A stretch of DNA of 44,460 nucleotides from Paramarasmius palmivorus (GCA_037176845.1 JAYKXP010000258.1:1-44460), one strand, 5' to 3'; counted from the stretch's first letter, positions 21,317-32,643 are shown. Notes: generated from the sequence alone by a model not told the origin. A program made the numbers and translations.

Positions 21317-21386
21317 CCCTGGAACCTTGCAATGTGTAGCTGGCTATGGTGCCCTTGGTCCTTGCAATGGACCAACAAGATCGGCT
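21317..21386. repeat. Right terminal inverted repeat
   Basis: Read on the minus strand from 21386, the sequence matches the left end: AGCCGATCTTGTTGGTCC, then a CATTGCAAGG box, a 35-bp step, then ACATTGCAAGGTTCCAGGG. On the plus strand the two boxes read CCTTGCAATG at 21325 and 21360. Confidence 0.85.
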
Positions 21387-21394
21387 GGTTATTG
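21387..21394. repeat. Right target-site duplication of the KDZ element (GGTTATTG)
   Basis: Exact copy of the octamer at 6676-6683, directly outside the right inverted repeat. The ninth base differs (C on the left, T on the right). Confidence 0.85.
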
Positions 21395-21419
21395 TGGTCG
21401 ATTTACTGATTGTTAATAG

Positions 21420-21775
21420 AGCTAGTGTATCGGTTGGACATGCCAGAAGGTGTTCTGGGTGACCTTGTTCGTCGCTGCCAGTCAGAAAACGAGCTTGAGA
21501 GGTCCTCGGGTTTGGCTCACATGCTGAGCGTGTTGGGCCTCGCAAATGAGTGGCGTATTAGCAGGATTAAGCGCCTGGTTCAGCTTTCGTTGTGTGCGGA
21601 TGGGATGATTCCTGCCCGTGATCTGCGGCATGGTGAGGAAGTTTGTTGTGTTGGATCGGTTTGACGCTGAAAGAAAACAGTTCTCGATGTAGCGCGTACA
21701 GTGAATGCTGTTACTTTGGAGAAGCATTGTCGGGGAGTTCTGCGGAGGTTGAATGACCTGCTTAGAGGTGTATGA
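21420..21775 (+). CDS. BTB/POZ-like protein, exons 2 and 3 (continues exon 1 at 6297-6657)
   Basis: Exons 21420-21632 and 21681-21775 follow the element. Acceptor TTAATAG precedes 21420; the second intron is 48 nt (GTGAGG...AAACAG). With exon 1 the gene totals 669 nt, 222 aa, in frame. The product continues LVYRLDMPEGVLGDLVRRC, then helices resembling the region after a BTB core (LSVLGLANEWRISRIKRLVQLSLC), ending in a basic helix. Fungal BTB proteins of this size are common and mostly uncharacterised. Because coding sequence is undamaged, expression depends only on whether an intron of about 14.8 kb, containing other promoters and terminators, can be spliced; that is doubtful. Confidence 0.65.
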
Positions 21776-22021
21776 TTTCGTATGACCAGCTCGAGGCATT
21801 CGTCGACGTGTTTGGTCGGTTTCCTGTACATTACGTATCTCTGTTTTTGAACTTTCATGGTTGGACGGGAGTTCTCTCGGGACGATTGTAAACGTATGGG
21901 GCAAATACGATATATAAGGCGTGTTATTGGGAGACTTGTACATCGTATTAAGGTACAGACTGTAATACTGAAAGCGAATTAGCGTGGTAGGGTCTTCGTT
22001 AGACAGCGAGAGAGCTTACAC

Positions 22022-22661
22022 CTATCGGCAGCAGCGTTGATATTCGAGTCGGAGATGGGTGGTAGACAGAGCTTTTTCGCTACGATTCCTTTCAACCACT
22101 GTAGGGTTGCGGTGTGGTAAGCATTCGCTTCTGCGTCTACTGGACGTTCTGTGTGCTGCTTCAGATAGGATTTGAGTCGAGTGACTTCGGCGGCCCACAG
22201 GCAAAGGGTTGGTATGTTGTTCATGTTCTTTTCTGGGGCGTTGGTTGTCGGGGGGCATGACACCGAAGAAACGACATCTTCAGGGTTCCGGTTTGAGGGC
22301 AGGACTGATAGGATGGTGTCCACTATAAGTTTGATGTTCTGTTGGAATTGTGCAGTGAGCATGGGTGTGGCTGGGGAGCGTCGCTGCATCATGATTGGAT
22401 ATTCCTAGGGTGTATTTAGTGTTGTCGTAAGGAAAGTTGGAAGCAGGTTGTTACCGCAATGTTCCTGAGAAGGTACATCTCCGTCTCCAGCTTATCCCTG
22501 CCTGAGAGGCCCTCGAGGCTGTCGAGTAGACCTGACTGAGTGCGTGGGTAAAGGGCCACTATGCGGTTGAATAGCTCTTGGTGGACAGGAATTGATGCAC
22601 TGATGAAATCCGTCCATTGTGCAGTTGTCGGTACAGTCTCTGGGCTGGGTTGACGTGACAT
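22022..22661 (-). CDS. Hypothetical host protein, at least two exons (3' end unresolved)
   Basis: Exon 1 is 22661-22455 and exon 2 is 22404-22022, joined in frame across a 51-nt GTAACA...ACCCTAG intron; exon 2 ends at a GTGTAAG donor in phase 2. Two acceptors near 21967 and 21960 are possible, and the C-terminus runs antisense to the BTB-like exons in either case, so the end is left open. The product (about 196 residues so far) is helical with Pro-rich segments (SVSCPPTTNAPEKN) and a motif ELFNRIVALYPRTQSGLLDSL. No family recognised. Confidence 0.5.
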
Positions 22662-23087
22662 GATTCTCGAGAAGTTGCAAAGATTTAGATCCTATAAGTG
22701 GGTAGTGTATATTTGTTAATTGAGCTGTTTACGCTTGCCTTAGGGATGTGTGCGTCGAAGGCGAAGTGTGGGCGCCGCAGATCGGACGATATGAAGAATT
22801 ACTGGGCTTGCCAGAACAGAGATGGGGCTTTGTTTCGGGGTACATGGGAGCGGAGCGATGTTCTATCTGGTTGAGGTACATCGGAGGTGATGGCGACGTT
22901 ACTGTCGTGTGTCACGTGTCACGTGTGACGCGAGTAGGACACTCAGTTACCTCATTTGGTACCCTTTACCTTTTTTTCTTGTATCACTCGACTATTCCGA
23001 GTTAGCATCGGGTTTGTGGAGGGTTCGAGCCAGTTTCTTTATTAATGGAGGCTTGTAACGCAATGTGAGTAGTGGCTTTGCTTCATC
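22662..23087. promoter_or_regulatory. Intergenic region with overlapping CACGTG E-boxes
   Basis: This 426-bp stretch lies between two divergent genes. GTCACGTGTCACGTGTGAC at 22911-22929 holds two CACGTG sites 7 bp apart (22913 and 22920). CACGTG is the core site of fungal bHLH factors such as Cbf1 and Pho4; the factor here is unknown. A short open frame from 22748 has no family motif. Confidence 0.4.
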
Positions 23088-23385
23088 ATGGCTGAGTCGT
23101 CCGCTAACAAACCTGTGGTCCAGAAACGTTGCACGTTGGTGTACGAGTTGGTCGTGGACATCTTGAAGTTGGTCGTGGATGAAAGCATGGCTGAGGAAGA
23201 TCTTTGCGTGTCTGTGTTGCTGCTGGCAAGGGATTATACTTCGAGGTGAGTACGTGGTTATACGACCTTTCATATGTTCATTCCTGTCGTCACAGTGTAC
23301 TTCCAGCTGTCTATCGCGTCATATGTATCACCTCGCCGGAGAGGCTACAGAAATTGTCCCGAACATTTGTCGACAACCCGTTAAT
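23088..23385 (+). pseudogene. F-box-like protein gene truncated by an LTR retroelement
   Basis: Exon 1 (23088-23245) and exon 2 (23296 onward) join across a 50-nt GTGAGT...CACAG intron. The product reads LVYELVVDILKLVVDESM, then a Leu-rich segment and SVLPAVYRVICITSPERLQKLSRTFVDNP. This is the usual layout of agaricomycete F-box-like proteins (LPxELxxxILxxV, then VLPxLYRxVxIxSxxRL). The frame is cut where the LTR starts at about 23386. No continuation is visible after the element at 32972, so the rest of the gene is missing rather than merely separated. Confidence 0.55.
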
Positions 23386-26300
23386 GCGTCACAAACAACC
23401 TAAGTATAAGTGGTGGGCTCTGCGACTTTGGGTCACTAATAGAACTGTAGGACACAGCAGAAGCCTAGTAAAAGACCACAAATACAAAGATTCAGTAGAT
23501 GCTGGTTATGAACAGCAGCACACTAGTGGTGACTAGTTGTGCAAGTGTGGTTCGACGTGATCAGAGTTGCCGTACTTAGAATAGTACACAAACTATAGAT
23601 CTGAGAGTGATGATACGCTCTTCGTTACTTCAAAAGCAATCGAGATACACCTTATATTAGGGGCGACTAAAGGTTACGAATGCTTATAATAGGGTAGGAA
23701 ACAGTCCCAAGTGCTATAGGTAGCGATCTCGAGTTCAACCAATACTGCCTCAAGTGTACTGATCCTGATAGAATCAAACCAATGAACTGTGCGCAAGCAG
23801 GAATCCAACTGACTCTCCAAATGGTCAATCTGGGCCTCTCTACGTCACTAAAGCTTATAAAAGCTAGTCCGATAATACCACTTAGTTTCGGTGAAATCAC
23901 CTAATACTATGACTGCTCTCAGTGTACAAAAGCACTCTACTGTGGCGTAGTTGTGCAAGTGTGGTTCGGCGTGATCAGAGTTGCCGCGCTTAGAGATATC
24001 TACTCAAGCTTGGTCTCAAGAGGGGTAAAATCACTTCTATTCGTCGAAGTTCTAGGAAAATACACCTGTATAGATGCGTAATAGGGTCGTCCTTGCTTCT
24101 ATAAGCTAGGAAATAAGGCGCCAAGGGCTATATGAAGCTGATCTTGGTTCGATCTAGACTGCCTCAAGTGATCTGACTCTCTCTAAGGTAAAACTACAGC
24201 ACAACTGCCGGAAAACAGCCACCAAAACTGTCTTCTATAAAGCACGCAAGCAAGGAAGCTCAGCCACCAAAACCGAGGCCTTCTCTACGATGCTAAAGTG
24301 TAACCCAACTGGTTAAAACACTTCCAGAACGCCACCAAGACGAACTAGTATAAAGTTTCACTAATAGGAGAAGTGTAGAGCAATACACAAAGCCAACAAC
24401 TTGGTCTTTATCGCGACCTCTCAAGTTCTTGTCTGCAGTAAGATCTCAACTAGTCTTCTCAATAAGGCTAGGGCCTGACTTGGGTAGAGTTCTGATCGGA
24501 CAATAGCAATCTATTCGTACGATAACCACATACAACGCGTAACGTGCAAGTGGGGGCAGAATCCTCTGCGGTCCCCGTACATTTGGTGTCCTTTTTATAC
24601 TGTCCAAGGTGAATAAACTGAATAATAGGTAATCTGAATCGGAATAAACTGCGGAACGAGACGGAAAAGAGATGAAACAGAGTCGGGAGAGAGATACAAC
24701 GAGAAAATATACATATCAGGGAAATCTATAGGTCACAACGTCCATATATGGCGCAAATAGCGTGACGAGCGAGTAGTAACACTCTGTTTTAAGGTACAGG
24801 AGTTGAATCCTGGCCGACGGTTAGGCGTTTAGCCTTTATAAAAATTTTCTTTTTCATGCGCCAAGCGCTTTTCCACCAATCGGAGGCCTGGCAGGGTCCT
24901 CCCGAGCTCCTCATCGCTCAACACCGTTCCTCCACATAACGCCGCCTCTAAATTTTTCTTATCCACTCCATGTGGACGTGTTTCCAATAAGGTATATCAG
25001 AGGGAATCCGCTTCCGCCACCGTAACAACGGTTTGAACAGCTTTGCCTCCGCTCCGATCAATAGGTTCCACTTCGGCCGACAGGTCTCTAGACCCTTGCC
25101 GTATCCGGCATCGGTGATTTCCGATCAGTTTCCCCCTCTGCCATCAGTCCCGAGTGATGCCCGAGCCAGTATAACTCTTCTGGGTGTACGAAGGGGTAAA
25201 TTAACTTGTAAGAATCCCTTTGGTGCGTCCGGTAGGTGATCTAGGTGTAGTCCGTAGTGAATTCACTTAAGGACCTTCTCCCTACAGTTTTCAGGAGGTG
25301 ATTGCACTTCGACAACCACTGGTAGAAGTAAAAGTGGTGGCCAGATACCCATGTGGGGCGTACCATGTACCAGGATCCACTAATATAACCACCTAAAACA
25401 CCTTCCGTCCAATGACTAGCTATTCAGGGCTCATACTAGTCCTTCTATAACCATTATGTGTTTATGCAACAATAATAAAGTGCAAAACTAGCGTATTTGC
25501 GTTCGAAAAAGAAGTGATTAAAGTCAGGCGTATCACCGAGGTTTAATCTCTACACAGAAACGCAATGCAACCAATGCTTAGAGCTACAGATCACAAGCCA
25601 AATACTTGATCTCTCTGCCAATACAACTTAAGCTCTTGTATACAGTAAGGTCTCAACTAGACTTTCAATCTAGGGCCTGTCCTGAGGAAGTGGAAGCGAA
25701 TGCAAAGGTCGTCAATAGATCAACCAGGTCTGATCAGAGGTCGACTCGTAACAAGCATGAAACACCACTGGATCAACTTATATAAGAGGTCCAATCGAAA
25801 TGCACATGTGCCAGCAGATCAACTATCAGATCAAAGAGGTCTATTCGAGCGACAGCCACATACAACCTAATGATATGGGCTAACAGTACACTCTCTCTTC
25901 GTCTTCTCTGCCCTTCTACCTACAAACTGCAAGCCTATATATACTGTCCAGAAATATAAGTAAAGAAATATGTAATAAAAGATGGAAAACAGACGGAACG
26001 CAAGCGGAATAAGTGAGGAACAGAGATAGTCCATAGGAAATATACAAATCAGGGAAATATGACAGTCACAACGTCCATATAAGTCGTTTATGCGTGACCA
26101 ATAAATAGGAATTTCTATCTTTAGACTCAGGAGTTGAATCCTGTGCCTGCGGGTTGGCGTTTAGCCTAGTAAAATTTATCTTTTCTTTGCGCCAAGGCGC
26201 TTTTCCACCAATGAGAGTCGTTTCCGACTTCTCCACACACCGGAATGCTCAGTCATCCATGTTCTGGACCTGGCATATCTTTTTACAAGTCTCCGCGTCC

Positions 26301-26887
26301 ACAAGGAACACTTCTATAAGCAGTTTATCTTCTATATCAGCCTCCGTACCATGACAACCATATGTGTCACAGTTCTACAGCTTTGCCTCCGTGTCCGATC
26401 AATAGGAACAACTATGGCCAACAATTCTAGACTCGGCAAGTGCCTTTCATATGCTCTCGGATCATATCTGCCGATGAAGCCGTTCTCTACATCAACTTGG
26501 ATTGTTCCCTTGAACCCGCTCATCTCTTTGGTTGGTCATGAAGAAGTATTAAAAGTGTTTAAAAGCAAATAGTCCCCTTGATATGTCTTAGACCATGCAC
26601 AGACGGTGTACCAGTCGTGATCCAACATAGTACAGCTCCCTACAGTTTTCAGGAAAGGGTCTGCATTGACAGAACCACTAATATAAGCTATAGCAGTGGC
26701 CAGATACCCATGTGAGGCGTATCATGTAACCATATACCTGCTAATATAAGTGCATCTGACAAGTCCTTGACTTTGACTAGCTATTCAGGGCTCATACTAG
26801 TCCTTCAGAGTCCCAATCATAGCATAACAGAATATAAAAAGTGCAATAATGCGTTCGAATAAAAGGTATTAAAAGTCAGGCGTATCA
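23386..26887 (-). repeat. LTR of element A, left copy (3' LTR), interrupted by a nested element
   Basis: Without the nested 1663-bp insertion the repeat is about 1.84 kb and matches 30894-32971 throughout, for example GGACACAGCAG near 23450, CATGAAACACCACTGGATC near 25757 and AAAGTCAGGCGTATCA at its end. It directly truncates the F-box-like gene. Confidence 0.8.
23873..25535 (-). mobile_element. Solo-LTR-like element nested in the left LTR
   Basis: Compared with the right LTR, which reads straight through (CTAGTCGAGG near 31366), the left LTR has an extra 1663 bp flanked by CCGA on both sides (23869-23872 and 25536-25539). The insert resembles the LTR of element A itself: TTGTGCAAGTGTGGTTCGGC near 23951, GGAGTTGAATCCTG near 24799, and the same AAGTCAGGCGTATCA end. 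It is best read as a solo LTR of a related family that landed in the LTR. The 4-bp flanking duplication may be part of a diverged 5-bp one. Confidence 0.7.
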
Positions 26888-26896
26888 TCTCCCCCC
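26888..26896 (-). other. Polypurine tract of element A
   Basis: On the minus strand GGGGGGAGA directly precedes the 3' LTR start TGATACG, the expected position of the plus-strand primer. Confidence 0.65.
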
Positions 26897-28215
26897 AAAC
26901 AAAATGAAGGATTGTCCTCAATCCATCCACTTGCTGGTAGATTCAAAGACGAACAACAAGACTGAATGACCACCATTACAAGATATTCTCTTGGGTTTCC
27001 TTTGGGTTACCAAGATTGTGCCAATGACTAAGGTCTTTTGCATCTAATCTTTTGGCTAACAAAGTTCTGTCTCTCCAGATCAAGTAACACTGAGACTGCT
27101 ATACACCTTGTGTTCAAACACACTTTTAAAGGTGCTGCAACTGCATGTTCTTGGTAGGCTATGTTCTTTCAATTCCTGAGTGCTTCAGCCATGTGTAACA
27201 CCCATATTTACTAATATAAGATTGTAGGGGTCTGGGTTCAATGAAATTCATCCATCCCATCCTACTTTCTTGCTTTTCAAGTCTTTAGGTAAGTGTTCCC
27301 TTCTATTTCGTCTCCTCAATATATCTGGGTAGACTAATATTAGGTACTAACACCTGTTATCTTTTATAAGGTCTATTTTGTGCATCTTGCATCTTGTACT
27401 AGGTTATCTCTAGCTTCAGTACCTGGCAGGCTGCCAGTTTGAGCTTTGAACCTTAGCAATCATCAAGATTACTCTGCACTCTTCTTCTGAATTCATTAAG
27501 TATACTAGTACTAGCCAATCTGATGTCACATTCTGAATGCTTCAGTCAGATCCTCTAGCTATCCTGTACACTCGCATTTCTAATGTCTTTTATAAGGCTA
27601 ATACAACAATGGTTAAGCATTGTACATCTGATTATTGATACAGATGCTAACTCCAGTTCTTGTTGTAACCTTCTGTCTATAATCATCTATCAATCTTGTC
27701 TAGGATTGCTCAAGAACGTCAAGGCTTTGTCTATCAATCAACAATCTAGCCATCTATGATCTGCTCTTTTCAATCTCAAGACTTGATCTTATAAGGTCCT
27801 TTTGATGTCTTACAACCTTAATATGCTATTCATCTTATCAAGCATCATCTTGTAATACTGCATCTACTGCATGAATCACAATCTATAGCTTTTACAGATT
27901 CTACTAGCTTCATCAAGTTGTATTCTATTGCACAAGTCAAACTAGTAATATAAGCCTTTTACTAGCTCTCAACTTGTAAGGTTTCGAATGTACAGTAGTC
28001 ATACTACTTGTATACATTCGTTTGCTATCCCATCAACTCTAACTTCTGCTTGTGGGTGATCTGAGTCTTCAATCTAAGTAAAGCAATAATACAGCATCAA
28101 CATTTCATGCTTATATTAGCTCTATTTTCATTTACTCTTGATCTGAGGTTGCTCTAATACTCTGTGACTGATACAAACTTGTAAATCGCAAAAAGTCCAG
28201 ATGGCTAAACCTCCT

Positions 28216-28236
28216 TCTCCCCCCAAACAAAATGAA
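28216..28236 (-). repeat. Second, internal polypurine-tract-like copy
   Basis: Twenty-one bases are identical to 26888-26908, including GGGGGGAGA and the neighbouring TTTTGTTTG on the minus strand. It may be a central polypurine tract, as in some retroelements, or the scar of an internal duplication. Confidence 0.55.
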
Positions 28237-30868
28237 ATATCAACATCCTTGTTGATTCTCATATATCAGAGTTAGGATTCTTGTTTTCGCTCTATAGCAA
28301 GCTTATATAAGGTCAAGAGATCATGGAATCACATTGAAATTGTAGTCGTCTAGCTTATACAAGCCAATAAACCATTTTCAATAGCTGCAATTCCACTCTA
28401 GCTGATAGTCTCTTCCTTATACAAGGTTACTGTCATTCTATATGTCTTTCAAATCATAAGTGAAAGCAACACCAATAAGGTTCACTGTTGAAATGCTTCT
28501 CCAAACATTTACTAGAGCTTTGAGACTAGAAATACAAGTATCCTGATATCGTCTCTAGCCAGTCATATGTTCTAGCATTATTGAACAGCATGCTTCACTC
28601 TCTATATGCTGTAATTCAGCTAAATCCATCATTTATAGGTCTTATAGAAGGTCTCATCAGATGGATGCAATCATTGTATGCATATACAAGTCAATCAACT
28701 AAGCTTCTGAGTCACATTGACCATGCTATTCAGGTCAATTGATAGTACTCAACACTTCTAATTGATCCTTGTACCACTGCTAACTGATGTACTGCTTCAA
28801 AGCAACAGTCTCTAAGTTAACTGCACATGTCCAATCTGATGCGTCTATCTCTCATATGTATATGTTACATATGTTGACTGCTTAACGGCTCATTCAACAA
28901 TATGTACATTAATATCGATGTTTTAGGTCAGATAGTAGCTTATAAAAAGCTACTACTGCCTTCATTTTCTCTATGTTTCATAATAACATAACCCAGTTCC
29001 ATACATGAAACAAAGTGTGATATGTGTCAAATCTAAGCCTAGCATGATGAATCCTGAACGCCTTTGTACCAGTGTTTTGCCCGATATAAATAAATATATG
29101 CTTTTATAAGGGTTTTATAAGAGGGCGCAAACTTGTACTAGGTCTTCCAATCAATAGTCGTCTACTTGCTCAAGCCAGGATGCTTGTAGTAGTCTAGGAA
29201 GGTCATCCAGAGCCTGCTTTATACTCTGTAACTTCTTCTACTAGACCATCCACTTCTGCAAAAGTCTCTCTAAGCGAGTCTTAACTCCTGTTGTCTGCTT
29301 TGCAAAGTATCAGCATATCTTCACATACGACATCACCATCATCTTCACTAACTTCATATTCATTGAAGTAAGCCTTGTAAACTACTTTCTCTATGCTTTC
29401 AAGATCCTATCAAGTGCTTTTGACCTTTATATAAGTTACTAGAGGAAGACATCTGGAATGATTTAGCCTGTACAGATGACTTGGATGAAGTCTGGGATGG
29501 TTTCCTCTGCAAGCTATCTTTTATAAGCATGTCTGCTAAAGATAAATCATTCATCTTCATATAGACATTGCTCTCCTCAGATGCCATATAGGATTCTCCA
29601 TTTCATTCATAACATCCTCAAGTCTCCAAGGATCGTCCTGACGTCTCCTTGTTCTTTTTTTCTAACTGAGATTGATCACTCTTGATTTTTTCACGGGTTA
29701 TATTACCCATACTACATCTTCAAACAAGTGACATCTCCAATACTCATCAGTCCACTCAAATAGTACTGAACAGCTTGTGATAATTGTTCACAATCACTGG
29801 CTCTTCCATAAGCTTGTTAACTTCAAGCCTGAAGGCACGTTTATAGGCTTTCATACTTCTCTAGGTTATCTATATCTTCTAGACGATGTCTATAAATGAC
29901 TTGCTTAACAGCTAATAGAACCACTTTTACAAACTTCGTGCTGCCTCTGGAAAATCATCAAGAATCATCTCTCTAAATTTGTCATAGGAGTGTCCAAGAA
30001 CAACGTCTCTAGATTCTACTCCTTTCTATATGATCTATCACATTTACTCATTGCAAGGTAAATCTTGGCCGAATCTTCTTTATCTTAGCTGCTTGGAATG
30101 CTATTCTAGCTCATCCAACAATCAAGCCAATAAGTCGACTTATCAGGATTGATGTAATCAAATCTTTAACGTCTTCCTTGTATTAGCATTCGCCTAATCT
30201 CAGCTCTGCCCCTCATCAGATAGAGTAGTCCACAATGTATGCATAAATGTGCATTTTTGTCGATATGACTAGAGGTTTATCAAATCTAAGGGTTTTATAC
30301 TCTTATTATAGCTTTAAATGTAGACATAGTCCTCAAAAAAATTGTTGCATAGGGTGGGCAGAGTGTTTAGACGTAGATAGAGAAAGTATTCAAGCACCTC
30401 TGCTCTAGAGTCAATTAATCGTTTGAAACAAAGGACCTAGCATCAAAGTATCCTTTAAATGACGTTCCAAACTTTGGGGGGCTAGTACTAGGGTGATGAA
30501 CACTTTGTTACTGTAGTAGCGTAATTGGCACGAATGAACTTGGTACCAACAACAAGAGCTTGGCTAAGGGGTTACAAGCTCAAGCTAGGTGTGTATCAAG
30601 GCAGATGAAGAATACCTCTGAGGTATCAGATGCTCCAAAGGCTTATATAAGCAACTGCTACACTTTAATCGAAAACTACACTCTGTCTAGCGACTAATGT
30701 GGGGTTTGATAGAAGTACTTGTCTATACTTTCAATCAAGATAGATGGGGATGTAAACCTCGTCAAGGTCTACAAGTAAATGAAAGGAAGGGTGCAAATAT
30801 CAAGCTAAATAAGCTTCTAAAAGGTATCACTTGTCTCAAATCCACAATCTATGACAATCTAGAACAAA

Positions 30869-30886
30869 CCCCTCGCGTGGGCTCCA
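30869..30886 (-). other. Primer-binding-site-like sequence of element A
   Basis: On the minus strand TGGAGCCCACGCGAGGGG lies seven bases inside the 5' LTR, starting with the TGG that pairs with a tRNA CCA end. The second retroelement of the window has nearly the same sequence at 41002-41020. The tRNA was not identified. Confidence 0.6.
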
Positions 30887-30893
30887 GATAATG

Positions 30894-32596
30894 TGTCACA
30901 AAAACTAAGTATAATGTGGTGGGGCTCTGCGTACTTTGGGTCACAAATTGAACTGTAGGACACAGCAGACGCCTAGTAATTGTCCACAAATACATAGATT
31001 CAATGATGCTGGTTATGATACAGCGCACAATAGTGGTGACTAGTTGTGAAGTGTGTTGACGTGTCAGAGTTGCCGTACTTAGATTAGTACACAAAATATA
31101 GATTGAGAGTGATGATACGCCTTGTTACTTCAAAAAGCATCGAGATGCACCTTATATTATGGGCGACTAAAGGTTAGGAATGCTTATAATAGGGTAGGAA
31201 GTCCCAAGTGCTTAGGTATCGATCTCGAGCTTCATACCACTACTGCCACAAGTGTTACTGATCCGATAGAATCAATCAACGAACTTGTGCGCATAGCAGG
31301 ATGCCATCTGACTCTCCAATTGGTCAATCTGGGCTCTCTACGTCACTAAAGGCTTATAAAGCTAGTCGAGGTCTTAATCTCTACTCAGAAACGCAATGCA
31401 ACAATGCTTAGAGCTACTGATCACAAGCCAAATACTGGATATCTTTCTGCCCATATCAACTTAAGCTCTTGTATTACAGTAAGGTCTCAACTAGTACTTT
31501 CAATCTAGGGCATGTCCTGAGGAAGTGGAAGTAAATGCAAAGGTCGTCATAGATAACCAGGGTCTGATCAGTGTCGGACTCGTACAAGCATGAAACACCA
31601 CTGGATCTACTTATATAAGAGGTCCAATCGAATGCACATGTGCCAGCAGATCAAACTATCAGATCAAAGAGGTCTATTCAAGCGACCGCCACATACAACC
31701 TAATGATATGGGCTAACATGTTACACTCTCTCTTCGTCTTTCTCTGCCCTTCTACCTACAAAACTTGCAAGGCCTATATTACTGTCCAGAAATATGAGTA
31801 AAGAAATATGTAATAAAGATGGAAAAACAGACGGAACGCAGCGGAATAAGTGAGAACAGAGAAGTCCATAGGAATATACAATCAGGGAAATATGGACAGT
31901 CACACGTCCTTATAAGTCGTTTATGTGTGACCAATAAAATAAGAATTTCTATCTTTAGACTCGGAGTTGAATCCTGTGCTGCGGGTTGGCGTTTAGCCTA
32001 GTAAAATTTATCTTTTCTTTGCAAGCAAAGGCGCTTATCCACCAATGAGAGTCATTTCTGACTTCTCCACACACGGGAATGCACAGTCATCCATGTTCTG
32101 GGACATGGCATATCTTTTTACAAGTGCTCCGCAGTCACAAGGAACACTTCTATATGCAGTTATTTACATATCAAACCTCCGTACCATGACAAACCATATG
32201 CATCACAGATTCTATAGCTTTGCTCCGTGTCCGATCTAAATAGGAACAACTATGGCCAACAATTCTAGACTCGGCAAGTGCCTTTTCATATGCTCTCGGA
32301 TCATATCTGCCGATACGCCATCCCTACATCCACTGGATTGTTCCCTTGAACCGGCTGCATCTCTTTGGTTGCCATGAGAAGTGTTAAAAGTTGTTTTAAA
32401 GCAATTAGTCCTGGGTATGTCTTAGACCATTGCCACAGACGGTGTACCAGTCATCGATCCAACATAGACAGCTCCCTACAGTTTTCAGGAAGGGTCTGCA
32501 TTGACAGAACCACTAATATAAGCTATAGCGAAAAAAAAAAAACACAAACACAAACAAAAAAAAACCACACCCCCCCCCCAAATCAAAAAAAAAAAA

Positions 32597-32643
<47 letters not shown>

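Larger units (their letters stand above)
6684..21386. mobile_element. Composite KDZ-TET DNA transposon (about 14.7 kb)
   Basis: The ends are imperfect terminal inverted repeats flanked by an 8-bp target duplication. Cargo from left to right is KDZ transposase (-), TET/JBP dioxygenase (+), RPA3-like protein (+), basic protein (-, one nonsense codon), hybrid-binding-like protein (-), two-repeat 90-aa protein (+), and HMG-like protein (+). Linkage of TET/JBP genes, KDZ transposases and divergent HMG proteins is established for basidiomycetes; the other cargo is an observation here. Six of seven genes have fully open frames after splicing, so the copy appears recent and possibly active. CATTGCAA box pairs lie at both tips and both core edges. 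It sits in an intron of a BTB-like gene. Confidence 0.9.
26888..30868 (-). other. Internal region of element A, A/T-rich, no long ORF
   Basis: About 4 kb without a coding frame of useful length on either strand. Short palindromes of the type CTTATATAAG or CTTATACAAG recur throughout (for example near 28305, 28350, 28416, 29430, 30643). A second copy of the polypurine-tract region lies at 28216-28236. Whether this is a decayed gag-pol or a non-coding derivative cannot be told by eye. Confidence 0.55.

Noticed and set aside
21482..21943. 153-codon minus-strand frame
   Set aside because: It runs antisense through the BTB-like exons, whose splice sites and protein pattern are much better supported.
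24780..24880. Possible tRNA gene (GGAGTTGAATCCTG resembles a T arm)
   Set aside because: No cloverleaf partner arms or CCA-end pairing were found, and the stretch is a normal part of the LTR, repeated at 26125 and 31960.
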